Counted from the first letter of the stretch, positions 34,132-46,278 are shown. The stretch is DNA of 64,000 nt from Antilocapra americana (GCA_007570785.1 ML661902.1:1135338-1199337), one strand, 5' to 3'. Program-made: numbers and translations. Notes: generated from the letters alone by a model not told the origin.

Positions 34132-34263
34132 TCTTCCCTTCCTTACTCTCTCTCGCTCTCCTAGTGCTCTCCCTTCTCCCCTCCCTTCCTTCCCCCTTTT
34201 TCTTTCTCTCTTTTCCTTCCTTCCTTCTTTCCTCCTTTCTCTTCCTTCCTTTATTTTTTTTTT
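34132..34263. repeat. Polypyrimidine low-complexity tract
   Basis: About 130 bases almost purely C and T (CCTT, CTCTCT and TTCC units), ending in a T run. The complementary strand is a purine tract with potential for triplex (H-DNA) structure. The lysine/glutamate-rich minus frame here is an artefact of composition. Confidence 0.9.
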
Positions 34264-34439
34264 TGCATAGATCAGCGGAATTACATTTCTGTTGCCATGG
34301 CTTATTCAGCAAGAGTATGTGTAAGTGCTAAAATTTGAATTTAAGTCTAGATGACTCCAAAGTTTGTGTTCTGAACCATAATGTTTTAGAGTTTGACTGT
34401 AAAACTCAAGCCCACTTCTGGTTCTCATTGCTTAAATGC

Positions 34440-34880
34440 ATACTTGCTCATTGTGATCAGATTTTGCACAAGCCATTTTTCTAAGATGCTTTTCCTTTGC
34501 TTTCCATGTTCTCCCAATTCTACTGAAATTTTACCATTGACCATCACAATGGTCACTTTCTCTAAAATATTTAAACTCTTTAAATCATCGAGACACTCTT
34601 TTCAGGACACTTGTTATTTACTGGTGGAATTTGAGACAGAAAGATCAAAGCCAAGAATAACTCTTGACCCTGAAAAACCATCATTGTTTCCCTATGACTT
34701 ACAGATAAAATGTAATTCTCAAAAGCATGCATTTTTCAGTCTGGTTCAAATCTATTTCCCTACTTACATCCTGTGTTACTCACTCCCTTTCTCCTTCTCT
34801 ACAGCAGGTCCATCCTTCCCCATCCTTCCCATTTTCTCTCCAGCTACGCAGATCAGTTCCTCCTCTCCTGGTCAAGTGAA
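34440..34880 (+). repeat. L2 LINE fragment
   Basis: 'accattgaccatcacaatggtcac' and then 'cttacagataaaatgtaattctcaaaag', 'tcagtctggttcaaatctattt' follow L2 ORF2 and 3' sequence with an internal deletion. The 164-codon frame 34393-34887 lies over this fossil. Confidence 0.45.
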
Positions 34881-34899
34881 AAGCTGACAATGGTCTACA

Positions 34900-36700
34900 C
34901 AAAATGCCTGAACAAACTTTATTGTGTTCAGGCAGGTACCCTTCATTTGTTGTAAAATTCCTTGTGACAATTTTTCATTGTCTTGCACTTTGTAAGATTC
35001 ATTTTTATCTGTGGTGTAGAGGCAAACGCACTGTTCAGGCAGTGAAAAGAGTGAGTTAGCTCACCTCTTTTGTGATGAAGGGCTTAGATAATTTATTGCT
35101 CTATACTATCCTTCCTTTTTTAAAAAAAAAATCTGTTCATTTACTGTGTGGAAAATATAGGGGGAGAATGACTGTTATTATGATAAAGCTGAGTCACACT
35201 CACGGCATATTTACTTATATTATAAAGAAATTGCACAATATCATTGTTTAAATTTATGAATAAATATAACAGAAAAAGTATAAAATTTTATACATACATT
35301 TGACATGTTTTTGAAACACTACAGGACTTGATGTCATTATTACTGATATTTTGTCTTCAGGGTTTTTGTCTCTTTGAATACAAAATCATGTTGTACACAA
35401 TAAGAAGAAATATTTTTCCTGTAGGTTAGAAGGAGCATATTGTACACTGCTGGAAATAAGTCATCTGAGAATAAGCATATTAGAAGATAGAAAATGCCTT
35501 TCTTATGCTCATAAAGAGAGATGACATCAGATGCCTAGGGATTGCCATTAAAGACCTGTACATTAAACGCAATACCTCAACTTGTCTTTGAAGTACAATG
35601 GCTCTTTACATGAGATTCCAACAGTCAGCCGTAGCCTCTTTTCTTTCCTTTAAGAGAAGATGAAACAAGTTTTGCTGTCTTTTTAATTGGGTACTGCTTC
35701 AAATAAATATTGGCATATTTTGGGCCTCTAGATTATTTTGGGCATGGAGTTGAACAGGGTACTTCTTTGTAACAGCATCCTCAGATGTTACGGCTTTTTC
35801 ACTCTGCATAGAAATGTGAATATATTTATATATTGGAGTGACACTTCTACAGGAAGCCTAGAGACCTGTTTACTACATGTCACCAAAGTTAAAGTGCAAG
35901 TGTGGGTAAATTTCACTGCTTGTTTAGACTTCATGAATATAATTACTCAGTGTTAGACAATAAGAAATGGAAAACACTTAAGTGCCTTTCATATACCTGG
36001 ATCTGTTGATTTTGTTTTGTCAATGAGGGCTTTCATTAAGAGCCACTGAAGGTTAGTCTCTCTCAATTGATATCGTGGTAACAATTTACTCTCTCCTGCC
36101 ATAGTAAAGACACAATGAAAAGAACCTGTCCTTCAATCTGTTTGTGGTAGAGACATTTTTTTTTCCCAAAGTATAAACATTGAATTCCTCTGCTTACTTG
36201 GAGAGGGAAGGTCATTAACAGGGCACTTGAACAGATTGGAATTACAGTCAATTGAGACGTTGAAACATCCTAAATGGCCTAATGCAGCAACTAAGTGCTT
36301 CTTAAATTCCAAAACTTTTACTTGAACACAGCAATCATGAATTCCCATTGCCTTTGGTAAATGTTGCTTTTTTTCTTTTCTTTGACAATTTTGTGTGAGG
36401 AAGCAACACAAATTTAAATTACAGTGTTCATATTTTTTTATTTAGCAACCTTAATTTGTCAAGATGTAAACATAAAATTGCACCTAACTTAATGACATGT
36501 GGTTAACTATTAAAACTAATAGAAAAATTAGTGAAATGTAAGCTTGATTATAGAATTAATGCCAAAGCAATTTTGTTTTAACTGTTTAAAGTTCTACATT
36601 AATTTGTACTATTATAGCCATATATGTGCAAAATGGCCATTTGTAGGCATCAACAAGGATAAGATGTTCTCTTTTCTTATGTACACATATTATATGAAGT
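34900..36700. other. Long apparently single-copy stretch
   Basis: The longest interval in which I recognised no repeat. No gene, RNA or splice-bounded frame was seen. Candidate region for conserved non-coding sequence, though conservation cannot be judged here. Confidence 0.4.
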
Positions 36701-36701
36701 G

Positions 36702-36728
36702 TATATATATATATATATATATATATAT
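36702..36728. repeat. (TA)n microsatellite
   Basis: About 13 AT units, with a second shorter AT-rich cluster at 36756-36780. Confidence 0.92.
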
Positions 36729-37102
36729 CTAAAGAGATAGTAAATGTATTTAACTATATATATGCATATATATATATATTTAACTCTTTCTAAGAGAAAG
36801 AGAAATTCATTTCCAGAACACACAGATAAAAAGATTTCTGTGGTTCAATGTAGAGAATAGACTACAGAATGAAAAGAAAGAAAAGCCAACCTAATACATT
36901 CAGACATGAACAGTTCATGCTATAGGATTTATAATTGCTGATGAAGAAGCATTAGGAAATGTGCTAGAGAATTCCCCAACAGGCACTGATGGAAGAATCT
37001 GAGGCTGAAGGACAAATAAAATATTTATTTTTGATTTAATAAGAACTTAAGTTTCCCCATTTTCATCAAATGTTCTATTTGTATTCATTCCTATTTTTCT
37101 TC

Positions 37103-37212
37103 AATAACCTCAGATATGCAGATGACTCCACACTTATGGCAGAAAGCGAAGAACTAAAGAACCTCTTGATGAAAGTAAAAGAAGAGAGTGAAAAAACTGG
37201 CTTAAAACCCAA
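37103..37212 (+). mobile_element. BovB LINE, left part (split by L1)
   Basis: 'aacctcagatatgcagatgac' encodes the BovB YADD region, then 'gaagaactaaagaacctcttg'. It is cut at 37212 by an L1 3' end. Confidence 0.9.
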
Positions 37213-37740
37213 TGGATAAAGAAGTTGTGGTACATATACACAATGGAATATCACTCAGCCACAAAAAGGAATGAATTTTAGTTAATTCTAATGAGGTAGA
37301 TGAAGCTAGAACCTATCACACAGAGTGAAGTGAGTCAGAAAAAGAAATACTATATTCTAACACACATATATGGAATCTAGAAAATAGTACTGAAGAATTT
37401 ATTTAGAGGGCAATAATGGAGAAACAGACATAGAGAATAGACTTATGGACATGGAGAGAGGGGAAGAGAGGGTGAGAAAGAGTAACATGGAAACTTATAT
37501 TACCATATGTAAAATAGATAGCCAATAAGAATATGATGTATGGCTCAGGAAACTCAAACAGGGGCTCTGTAACAACCTAGAGAGATGGGATGGGGAGAGA
37601 GATGGGATGGGGAGGGAGATGGGAGGGAGGTTCAAAAGGGAGGGGATTATGTATACCTATGGCTGATTTATGTTGAGGTCTGACAGAAAACCACAAAATT
37701 CTGTAAAGCAATTATCCTTCAATAAAAAATAAATAAATTT
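37213..37740 (+). mobile_element. L1 3'-end insertion inside BovB
   Basis: 5'-truncated sense L1 ('tggataaagaagttgtggtac') to 'ccttcaataaaaaataaataaa'. BovB sequence resumes at once. The likely duplication is TTAAAAcccaa / TTAAAAgttcaa (37202-37212, 37741-37752), with a TTTT/AAAA-like site. Its 3' UTR has the G-rich 'gatgggatggggaggg' block at 37590-37630. Confidence 0.92.
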
Positions 37741-38425
37741 TTAAAAGTTCAACACTCAAAAATCTAAGATCATGGCATCTGGTCCCATCACTTCATGGCA
37801 AACAGATGGGGAAACAAAGAAAACAGTGAAAGACTTCAGTTTTTTGGCTTCAAAATCAGTGTAGATGGTGATTGCAGCCATAAAATTAAAAGACACTTGC
37901 TCCTTGGAAGAAAAACTATGATAAACCTAGACAGCATATTAAAAAGCAGAGACACTACTTTGCCGACAAATGTCCATCGAGTCATAGCTATGATTTTTCC
38001 AGTAGTTATGTATGGATGTGAGAGTTGGACTATATACAAAGTTAAGTGCTGAAGAATTGATGCTTTTGAACTGTGCTGTTGGAGAAGACTCTTGAGAGTC
38101 CTTTGGACTGATCAAATCAGTAAGTCCTAAAGGAAATCAGTCCTGAATATTCACTGGAAGGACTGATGCTGAAGCTGAAACTCCAATACTTTGGCCACCT
38201 GATGCAAAGAACTGACTCACTGGAAAAGACTCTGATGATGGGAAAGAGTGAAGGTGGGAGAAGCAGGGGACAACAAAGGATGAGACAGTTTGGATGGCAT
38301 CACCGAATCCATGGACATGAGTTTGAGCAAGCTCTGGGAGTTGGTGATGGACAGGGAAGACTGGCGTGCTGCCGTCCCTGGGGTCACAAAGAGTTGGACA
38401 CGACTGAGCAATTTAACTAAACTGA
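37741..38425 (+). mobile_element. BovB LINE, right part to 3' end
   Basis: Continues 'ttcaacactcaaaaatctaagatcatggcatc' through the BovB 3' half to 'ggacacgactgagcaattt'. Confidence 0.93.
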
Positions 38426-38689
38426 ATGCTCTCCAAATATGTATTAAAATATATTTTATGCATTTTCCCTTCACTTCATCTTTGATTACATAGTCTCTTC
38501 TCCATTCCATAAAAGACAAGGAAAATTTAAGGGAGTAGGGATTCCAGATTCAAGAAAGCTTCGTCATCAGTAATCAAATTTACTTTAGGCCATATAAATA
38601 CAACATATAAAAATAATGTATTTCTAAATTTTTGTGAAGAAAAACTATAGCAGGTACAACAATGAAGTATGTGGAAAAGCTAAATTTTA

Positions 38690-38830
38690 GTCCTGGCATT
38701 GTCATTCATCAATAATAGGGCCAAGGTCATTTTTTTCTTTTTGCCTTAGCTTTCCACATCAGTTAAATGAAAGGATCTCATTATATGACCTGCGAGGTTA
38801 TAGAAAACTCCAAAATCCTATGATTCTAGG
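38690..38830 (+). repeat. MIR-class SINE fragment
   Basis: 'ttgccttagctttccacatcagttaaatgaaaggatctcatta' then 'gacctgcgaggttatag' and 'atcctatgattcta' fit a MIR-type 3' region in sense orientation. Confidence 0.5.
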
Positions 38831-40959
38831 TGTGCTTATACATTGCTATTTTCGTCATTTATTCAATGATTCCAAGTTACTGATGAACATAACAGAAAAT
38901 TTGGATAATTTTTACAGTGTGGATTATAGAATGCAGGCTATGTTAAAATCAATGGGAGAATGAAGGAGCCAAGAAGGGCAGATTGTGAGGAATGCATACT
39001 GAATCTTAAGAAACAAACAAGAAAATATGGTGGTAGGCTCTCTATTGGTAATTAGTTCAGTGCTGTAAGATCTTGAAAGGCTGAACTTGAGAAGATGGAA
39101 ACTAGCTGTGAATTGGAAATAGGATGCCAGTGGTACAGGTGTAGACATTTGTCTGAGATCAGTTAAAGGGAAGGCAGGAAATGAGGTGGCAATTAAGTAA
39201 TCGACTGCTGTCAAGATTATATTTTTTTTTTTCAAGAAGACAGTCTAGGGCAAGGTCAAAGGTAAATGTAGGGTTGAACCAAACAGACATCAGGTTTTTC
39301 ATTTCCTAGATAAATATATCTTAAAAAAAATTTCTGTAGAGTTTATACTGGGGCAGCACTGCCTCTTTTGTATACTCACAAAACTTCAAAGTTCATACCA
39401 GTAAATAACACGTTTGAGGCTTACTTGTAAATACCTGCCATGGCCCCAGAATAGTACTGAGAAAACAATACCTCTTTATCCTGCTTTGGTGTAGTCTACT
39501 GAATAATAACATGCATTTCTGAAATGACTAAATATATACTTATGTAGCAGACCATTCAAAGCTGTTGTAGACTAGTAAGCAAGTAATATATGTTCAAAAG
39601 TCCAAAACTACACACTCATGTAATACACAGCTGTCACCTTCAATAGATTATATAATGCAACTTCTCAACCATGGTCCTTTAACCAATGTCTACAACAGCC
39701 TAAATATTTTTTAAACCTGATCTTGAATGTATCTAGGAAAAAAAGTCTTTACCTTACTTATGCAGAAATCTTTATGACCCTCAGCTATTGTTTACAAAAC
39801 AGTTTTTACTTTGAAGTCTGTTGCTTAAAATATTCTTTTATTCCATATAAATATTTAATAATTAAATTGATCATAAAATAAATTTTGAAGGGTTCAGGAA
39901 AACCATCACTTTAATGTCTTCATTAATATTTAGTGGGGATTTATTTAAAATGAAACTGTTTTTGCTGATGCTATGAAATTTGCCCACTACCTACCAGCAG
40001 GTATAAAATAAGAATCTACCTTTCAACATAGCAGAGGATATCAGTGTGATTACTATCTTCAGGAACTCTAAAGAATGCATTTCCAGCAATATTTTCATAG
40101 GTAATGTGGTATATAAATCTTAGTATATTTTAAAGAAATTCTCTTTATTATTTCATTCTAGAATTGGTGAATAACTCTGATTACTCATTTTTCACAATAG
40201 AAAGTCAAGAGATCAAGTTGCTTTTTTGTAATTTTAAAAGTCTCTGTTAATGCTCTGGTAGTCAGTTGAATATTTCTTAGTGCTCTCTCTGGAAGTAAAA
40301 TAACTATATTCATTGCATTGTCTTATCTGAAACTCTGCATAGTAAAGGTGACATGAAAAGGATAAAGTTATGAGTCATTTTCAATGCCCTCTTCACCATT
40401 CTGTCATTTTTGTCTTACTACCATTTCAGACATAACCTTGGGCTATTATTATAGGTTGTTCATGGCTAGGCAGTTCATGGCTTATGCCTTGTGCAGACAT
40501 AGTGAAACCCAGCATTAAGAGGGTAATAAAGCCCATCTGCCTGACGGATCTCTATCATAGCAGTCCCTCTAGCTTTGCTATCTGGAGTTTGACTAATTTA
40601 CTCTACATTTAAAATCATAGGAAAAGTTGCTTATTAAGTTAGAAAATGCTTTTAATTTGTCAGAATCAGAAATTTTCCCAATACCAAAATTATGTAGCAA
40701 AAGACTTTGCCCTGTTTTAGGTAGAAAATTAAAGATGAATAATCTATCTCAAGTACCCATTCATCCTCTGAACATCTGCTTTCTTTCCACTGTTCGCTTA
40801 GCCTCTTTCTCTCTAGTGGTCTCTCTCCATAGTCTAAACCTTTTTCCAGTTCCCTTGCTCTACAGCTATTTCCTTCATTATACATCTTTTGGCAAACTCT
40901 GTTCCTTCTCCTCTCATGCACACTTAATGGACAATCGGTATCATCTCAGATGTTTGTAC
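38831..40959. other. Mostly unassigned DNA
   Basis: No gene was recognised. A region of 38920-39240 is purine-rich and might be an old LINE in antisense, but I could not place it. 40630-40950 is pyrimidine-rich and may be a further L2 segment. Confidence 0.35.
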
Positions 40960-41430
40960 CTCATTCCACATTAATCCTCTAACACCCTGCAACCTAGCTT
41001 TTTGTCCCCACCATTCTACAGAGAGACTGTTCTTGGTGAGCTCAGGAGTGATCAAACCCAGTGAACAGTTAAATTTTTATCTTGCCAGATAATTATTCTC
41101 AGTGGATAGTAATGAGCTTTCCTCAATTTTTTTAAATACCCTTATCTTCTGTGGCACTATACTTGTTTACTTCTTCCTGTTCCTCTCTCTCATTCTCTGT
41201 TTCTTGCTTAGTTTGGCCCTTATATAACTGTTATTAAGCGTTAGATCACTCTGGTGAGATTTCATCCAGGATCATGATTTCAAGCATACCTAACCAGTAT
41301 GTTGGTGACGGCCAAGTCTCTTTCTCTCCAGCTCAGACTTGTATCTGCACTTTAGAGTATACAGTCTCAACTGCAAATATCCCACAAGAGCAAACTCAGT
41401 AAGTCAGAAGTGAAACATCATGTTTATCCT
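40960..41430 (+). repeat. L2 LINE, reverse transcriptase region
   Basis: 'tcatccaggatcatgatttcaagcatac' and 'tctccagctcagacttgtatctg' line up with the L2 segment encoding the YADD-type box and what follows. All frames are broken. It is probably the 5' part of the L2 that continues at 42790. Confidence 0.5.
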
Positions 41431-41554
41431 AAAGCAGCTCATATCCTATATTTTCTGCCTAATCTGCCTATATCAATTTCTAATCCATAACTTAAAATAG
41501 AATACCTTTTTTCACTCTCTTTACTTTCGAAAATTGAACTCTCTAAGCACTGTG

Positions 41555-41957
41555 AGAGTCGGACCATAAAGAAAGCTGAGAGCCAAAGAATTGATGCTTT
41601 TGAACTGTGGTGTTTGAGAAGACTCTTCAAAGTCTTCTTGGATGGCAAGGAGATCCAACCAGTCCATCCTAAAGGAGATCAGTTCTGAATATTCATTGGA
41701 AGGACTGATGCTGAAGCTGAAACTTCAATACTTCAGCCACCTGATGCAAAGAACTGACTCATTTGAAAAGACCCTGATGCTGGGAAAGATTGAAGTCAGG
41801 AGAAGGGGATAACAGAGGATGAGATGGTTGGATTGCATCACCGATGTAATGGACATGAGTTTGAGTAAACTCTGGGAGTTGGTGATGGACAGGGAGGCCT
41901 GGAATGCTGCAGTCCGTGGGGTCACAAAGAGTCAGACACGACTGAGCGACTGAAATG
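41555..41957 (+). mobile_element. BovB LINE, 3' end
   Basis: 'agagtcggaccataaagaaagc' to 'agacacgactgagcgactg'. It is flanked by a 10-bp duplication with one mismatch (AAGCACTGTG at 41545-41554, AAGTACTGTG at 41958-41967). Confidence 0.92.
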
Positions 41958-41967
41958 AAGTACTGTG

Positions 41968-42183
41968 TACTGTGCTGTGTTTAGTTGCTCAGTCAGGTCC
42001 AACTCTCTGAGATCTCAAGGACTGTATGCCACCAGGCATTCTGTCCATGAGGATTCTCCAGGTAGGAATACTGAGGTGGGTTGCCATGCCCTCCTCCAGG
42101 GAATCTTCCCAACCCAGGGATAGAACCCAGGTCTCCTGCATTGCAGGTGGATTCTTTACCATTTGAGCCACCAAGGAAGCCCC
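41968..42183 (-). repeat. Bov-tA SINE next to BovB
   Basis: Antisense copy with all boxes, ending 'gagccaccaaggaagcccc' and inserted at the BovB duplication. TACTGT occurs at both sides (41961-41966, about 42189-42194). Confidence 0.92.
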
Positions 42184-42416
42184 TCTAAATACTGTATTTC
42201 ATCAATTACAGATGGAGACTTTACATTTTAACATCTTTGAAATCAGGATACATTTCAACAAGCAACAATCAATGTAATGTTACAGTTTGATTAGCAGAGA
42301 TTTTATTTCCTCTTAGTCGTACAAAAAGAAATGAAATGTTCTATGGTCCAATCCATGGGGTCTTACAGTAGAAGAAATACAGTACTTCCTAAATCTATCT
42401 CAGTCTTTCCACTTCA

Positions 42417-42700
42417 CTTGTTGTTTAGTTGCCAAGTCATGTCCAACTCTCTGCGACCCCATGGACTGCAGCACACTAGGCTTCCCTGTCCTTCACTATC
42501 TCCCTGAGTTTGCTCAAACTCATGTCCATTGAGCCAATGGTGCCATCCAACCATCTTATCCTCTGTCACTCCCTTCTCCTCTTGCCCTCAGATCTTTTTC
42601 AGGATCAGCATCTTTTCCAGTAAATCAGCTCTTTGAATCAGACGGCCAAAGTATTGGAGCTTCAGCATCAGTCCTTCCAATGAATATTCAGAGTTGAAAT
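42417..42700 (-). mobile_element. BovB LINE, 3' end
   Basis: Antisense 'ttgtttagttgccaagtcatgtcc' to 'gcatcagtccttccaatgaatattcag'. It holds the last 280 bases of BovB only. Confidence 0.92.
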
Positions 42701-42789
42701 CTACTTCCCTACCACTCCTGTAATACAAGTCTTTCTATCTTTTGTCTAACCATTTTTATCCATTATCCTTCCACACTATGAGAGTCTTG

Positions 42790-43310
42790 CATTTGCAATG
42801 CAATCTGATTATTGAATTGTTACCATAAACTTTGTTACCCCTCATCACCTATGGAATAAAGCACAATGCTATTTACATGGGAGTCAAGGCTGTTCATGCT
42901 CTAATCTGTGACTTGCTTCATCAGTCTTCTGAGTCATCCCTTCCAGTCTTGCTTGAATTTCCAGCAACACCAATGTGCCTGATTCTCTCCTCAAGATCTT
43001 TTCTCTTGTGTTCCCTTTTCCTGAAAGCTTTCTTTCATGTACACAATCAACATTCCTCTTTGAGATTCAGAATCTATTAGACACTTCAGCTCTCTGAGCA
43101 GGCTTAGGTGCTCCACAATAACCTATGCACATCCTTCATTGTGCTTACCTCATAAACTATAAATTTTTACCAAATCTGTCTGATTCCATACCTAGCTGTT
43201 TTCTTTTTGAGGACAGAGTCTATGTTAAGTAATTTTTGCATCCTTGGCATTAAACATAGGACCTGGAACCTGGAAGAGTTTTAGTAACTACTTATTAAGT
43301 CATTGCTGAG
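42790..43310 (+). repeat. L2 LINE 3' end
   Basis: 'ctatggaataaagcacaatgc', 'caaggctgttcatgctctaatctg', 'ttttcctgaaagctttc', 'tttttgaggacagagtctatg', 'cattaaacataggacctggaac' occur in L2 order down to the 3' terminus. Confidence 0.65.
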
Positions 43311-43314
43311 TGGG

Positions 43315-43985
43315 ATATATCAGTGAACAAATGATAGTCAAAATATTGTTGAATGATTTGCTTGCTCATGAAACCACATGGAAGAAAAGAAAAGAAGGCT
43401 GAGGACACAGCTCCTAAGAACATCATTTAAGTGGTATATAGAAAGAGACATTCCTGCAAAGGATACCGAGAAATACAAGTAGAGATCTACAGCTTTCACT
43501 GTCTGGTGGTGATACTGAAGGTCCTTTTCCCCTGGATCATGGCTGGCCTTCCCTCCCAAACTCCTATAGTTACTTTCTCTCCATTCTTGACCTACCTGTC
43601 CTGATGAGGGGATGCCTGAACCAGAAACTGAAAGATGTTTAATTAGATTCAGAGTGAAGGGGAGAATATTTCAGGCAAACAATCTGGCATGTGTAGATTC
43701 TGTAGGAGGGATCACAAAAAATGACCAGCACCTGGCAGAAGCAGAAAGGTGTGGTGTGGGTGGGAATATGATGAGCTGAAGATTAATACTGGGGCCTGAG
43801 AATTCAGCTTCATGGATAGTGGTTAGTATATTGAGTCTTTCCTTTAACTTTGGGGTAATGGAAAGCCAAGGGAGGTTTGTAAATCCCTGAGCAGTTCATA
43901 TAATGAGATATGCATTTTCTAAATGTTGTTCTGTCTTGAGTGGAGGGAGACTAAAGTAGACATAGAACAGTTATGTTTCCTCAAC
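43315..43985 (-). repeat. L2 LINE, antisense
   Basis: 'atatatcagtgaacaaatgatag', 'gaggacacagctcctaagaacatcatttaag', then 'ggtaatggaaagccaagggaggtttgtaa' and 'gagtggagggagactaaagtagac' match antisense L2 blocks. It lies tail-to-tail with the preceding sense L2. Confidence 0.5.
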
Positions 43986-44041
43986 AAATTAGGAAGATTA
44001 ATAAGATGTAGAGAGAGAGAACATGGAATTTATAGTTGAAC

Positions 44042-44250
44042 AGGGCTTCCCTCATGGATCAGAACATAAGGAATCTGCCTGCAATGCAGGAGACCTGGGT
44101 TCAATCCATGGGTTGAGAAGATACCCTGGAAAAGGGAATGGCTACCCACTCTGTATTCTTGCCTGGAGAATTCCATGGTCAGAGGATCCTGGTGGGCTAC
44201 ATACAGTCCATGAGGCTGTAAAGAGTTGGACACAACTGAGTGACTTTCAC
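44042..44250 (+). repeat. Bov-tA SINE
   Basis: Sense copy with 'ggaatctgcctgcaatgcagg' head and 'agagttggacacaactgagtgac' tail. A 4-bp 'atac' repeat sits in 'gctacatacagtcc'. Confidence 0.93.
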
Positions 44251-45104
44251 TTCTGGTAAGAGAAGAGATACACCCAGATTCCAGCATTTCTGTGGCATTG
44301 TAAAAATTGAATGAGAGATCTTACAAAAATCTTGACAAATATTAGCTCTCTTCAACCTCTCCCAAACCAGGCAGTTTCTCATTAAACATTTGTAAAACAA
44401 ACAAACTATGTGTTATGCATAAAAGCACATTCACTTTCAAATTTTAAAATGTACCTAAGCTTATATTTAAGACATACTCTTATTATATTTTTATGAATAG
44501 CTATATTATTAGTATTTACCTTATATTTTTCTACTTCTTGTTATTTATTTAAAATGAAGAGTAAACTCCAGTCTTAGGAATAAAAACAAAAAAATGCAAA
44601 ACTTGTTACATAGACTTAATAAGTAGGTTGAGGTAAGTAGAGAAGATTATAATTTGGGCCAACCAGCATCAACTATACCCCCTTGAACAATGCCTTCTTT
44701 TATGAACTACACTTCATATGGGTATCAGAGGAGAACTGTGTAATGACAACCCTAATAGCTACCAGTCATAAAGAAACAACAGAAGAACAAATGTTGAGAC
44801 TTGAAAGTTGGAAGGATCAATAGCTAGATAGCATTTGTTATATGAGAGCTGAAATTAGATCTTCAAAGAAATACTGCTGAGAGCAAAATAAATTAGGTAA
44901 TTTAGTATGTTCAAAAAACAACTTATTTTAAGGTCTGAATCCCAACATACACTACATATTTCTGTCACTGCTCATCTGGCTTAAAAGATTTATCTGATCC
45001 AACTTTTGTTTATCCTCTGGCTATTTTACAGTTCAGACTGCCCTTTCTGGTGTAATTTTAATAAAATACCCTCTTTTTTTGAGTGCGTGGGTGATTGTCA
45101 TCTT
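44251..45104. other. Unassigned AT-rich DNA
   Basis: No gene or repeat was firmly recognised in this stretch. Confidence 0.35.
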
Positions 45105-45215
45105 CAATGGTCATGTTTCTTAAAGACAGATATTATTTAGGTTTTTATCCCTAGCATCTGGAAAATCACATGAAATATGGCAAATACTTAGAGATATTGT
45201 TGGTCGGGTGAACAT
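45105..45215 (+). repeat. Possible L2 3' end fragment
   Basis: 'cttaaagacagatattatttaggtttttatccctagcatctgg' resembles the L2 terminal box. Short. Confidence 0.35.
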
Positions 45216-45224
45216 GTAAACTAC

Positions 45225-45386
45225 TATGAAGGTTCTCTGCTCAAATACTATCTCCTCAGAGAGTCCCTTACTATCCACTTTCATCTTTCCTTCCTTTATG
45301 TTTCTTCATGACACTTATTGCTGTTCTCATTTACAGTGTTTGTAGTCTGTCTCCCTCTCTAGATCATAAGTTGAGTGAGGGTGAGG
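45225..45386 (+). repeat. L2 LINE 3' end, left part (split by SINE)
   Basis: 'ctgctcaaatactatctcctcagagagtccctta', 'cttcatgacacttattgctg' and 'tagtctgtctccctctctagatcataag' are the L2 3' region in sense orientation. Confidence 0.7.
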
Positions 45387-45594
45387 GGCTTCCCAGATAG
45401 CTCAGTGGAAAAGAGTCCACCTGCCAAGGCAGGAGATGCAGATTTGATTGCTGGGTCTAGAAGGTCCCCTGGAGAAGGAAATGACAACTCACTCCAGTAT
45501 TCTTGCCTGTGAAACCTCATGGACAGAGGAGCCTCGTGGGTTATGATCCATAGGGTAGCAAAGAGTTGGACATGAATTAGTGAGTAAACAACAA
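45387..45594 (+). repeat. Bov-tA SINE with duplication, inside L2
   Basis: Sense copy. An 11-bp duplication with one mismatch (TGAGGGTGAGG at 45376-45386, TGAGGGTGGGG at 45595-45605) shows insertion into the L2. Confidence 0.93.
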
Positions 45595-45700
45595 TGAGGG
45601 TGGGGACTTTGTCTTCCTTATTTCTATATCCACAAGGCCTGTAAGAGACCTTGACACTGAAGAAGCACATGACCAAATATTTTTAATAAATGAATGATCA
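45595..45700 (+). repeat. L2 LINE 3' end, right part
   Basis: 'tgagggtggggactttgtcttcctta' continues the L2 'gagggcagggactttgtctt' box through 'ccaaatatttttaataaatgaatga', the L2 terminus. Confidence 0.72.
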
Positions 45701-45784
45701 ATATTTTTAGTGTTTTCTCTTTATATTTGTCAGGACTTGATAATAGTATTATGCTGGGTAACTGCTATTCTCTAAATGTTGGGG

Positions 45785-46178
45785 TATATTAGTCAGGGCT
45801 CTCCAGAGAAACAAAACCAATAGAGAGGGAGGTTTATTTTAAGAAATTGACTTATGTAATTGTGGAGGCTGGAAAGTCTGAAATCTGCAGCGCAGACCAG
45901 CAAAAGTTAATGTTGCAATCTTGAGTTGGAAGGCAATCTGGAGGTGTAATTCTGTCCTTTCTAAGAAATTTCAGTTTTTTCTCTTCAGACTCTCAACTGA
46001 TTGGATGAGGCCCACCCACATTATAGAGAGTAATCTGCTTTATTCACATCCACAGATTTAAAATGTTAATCAGATCTGAAAAAACACCTTTACAGCAAAA
46101 CAGAGATTGGTGTTTGAGCAAAAACTGGGCATTAGCCAATTGTAGACTAGCCAAGTTGAGACATAAAATTAACATAAA
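45785..46178. repeat. Old mammalian interspersed repeat, family not named
   Basis: 'tattagtcagggctctccagagaaac', 'ctgattggatgaggcccacccacatta' and 'gttgagacataaaattaac' belong to a widespread mammalian repeat whose family name I cannot give safely. No coding potential. Confidence 0.5.
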
Positions 46179-46278
46179 AGAAGATATCTTTAAAACCCCT
46201 AATCCTTAAATCTTAATTCTCTTTCGTGGATTGCCAACTGGGTGATTTAATGCTTATATGGTTCCTTCATAGCTGCTG

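Noticed and set aside
34127..34312. Minus-strand frame rich in Lys, Glu and Arg
   Set aside because: Produced by the polypurine strand of a low-complexity tract.
34393..34887. 164-codon open frame
   Set aside because: It overlies an L2-like fossil, has no recognisable domain, no splice or promoter context and a composition typical of pyrimidine-rich DNA.
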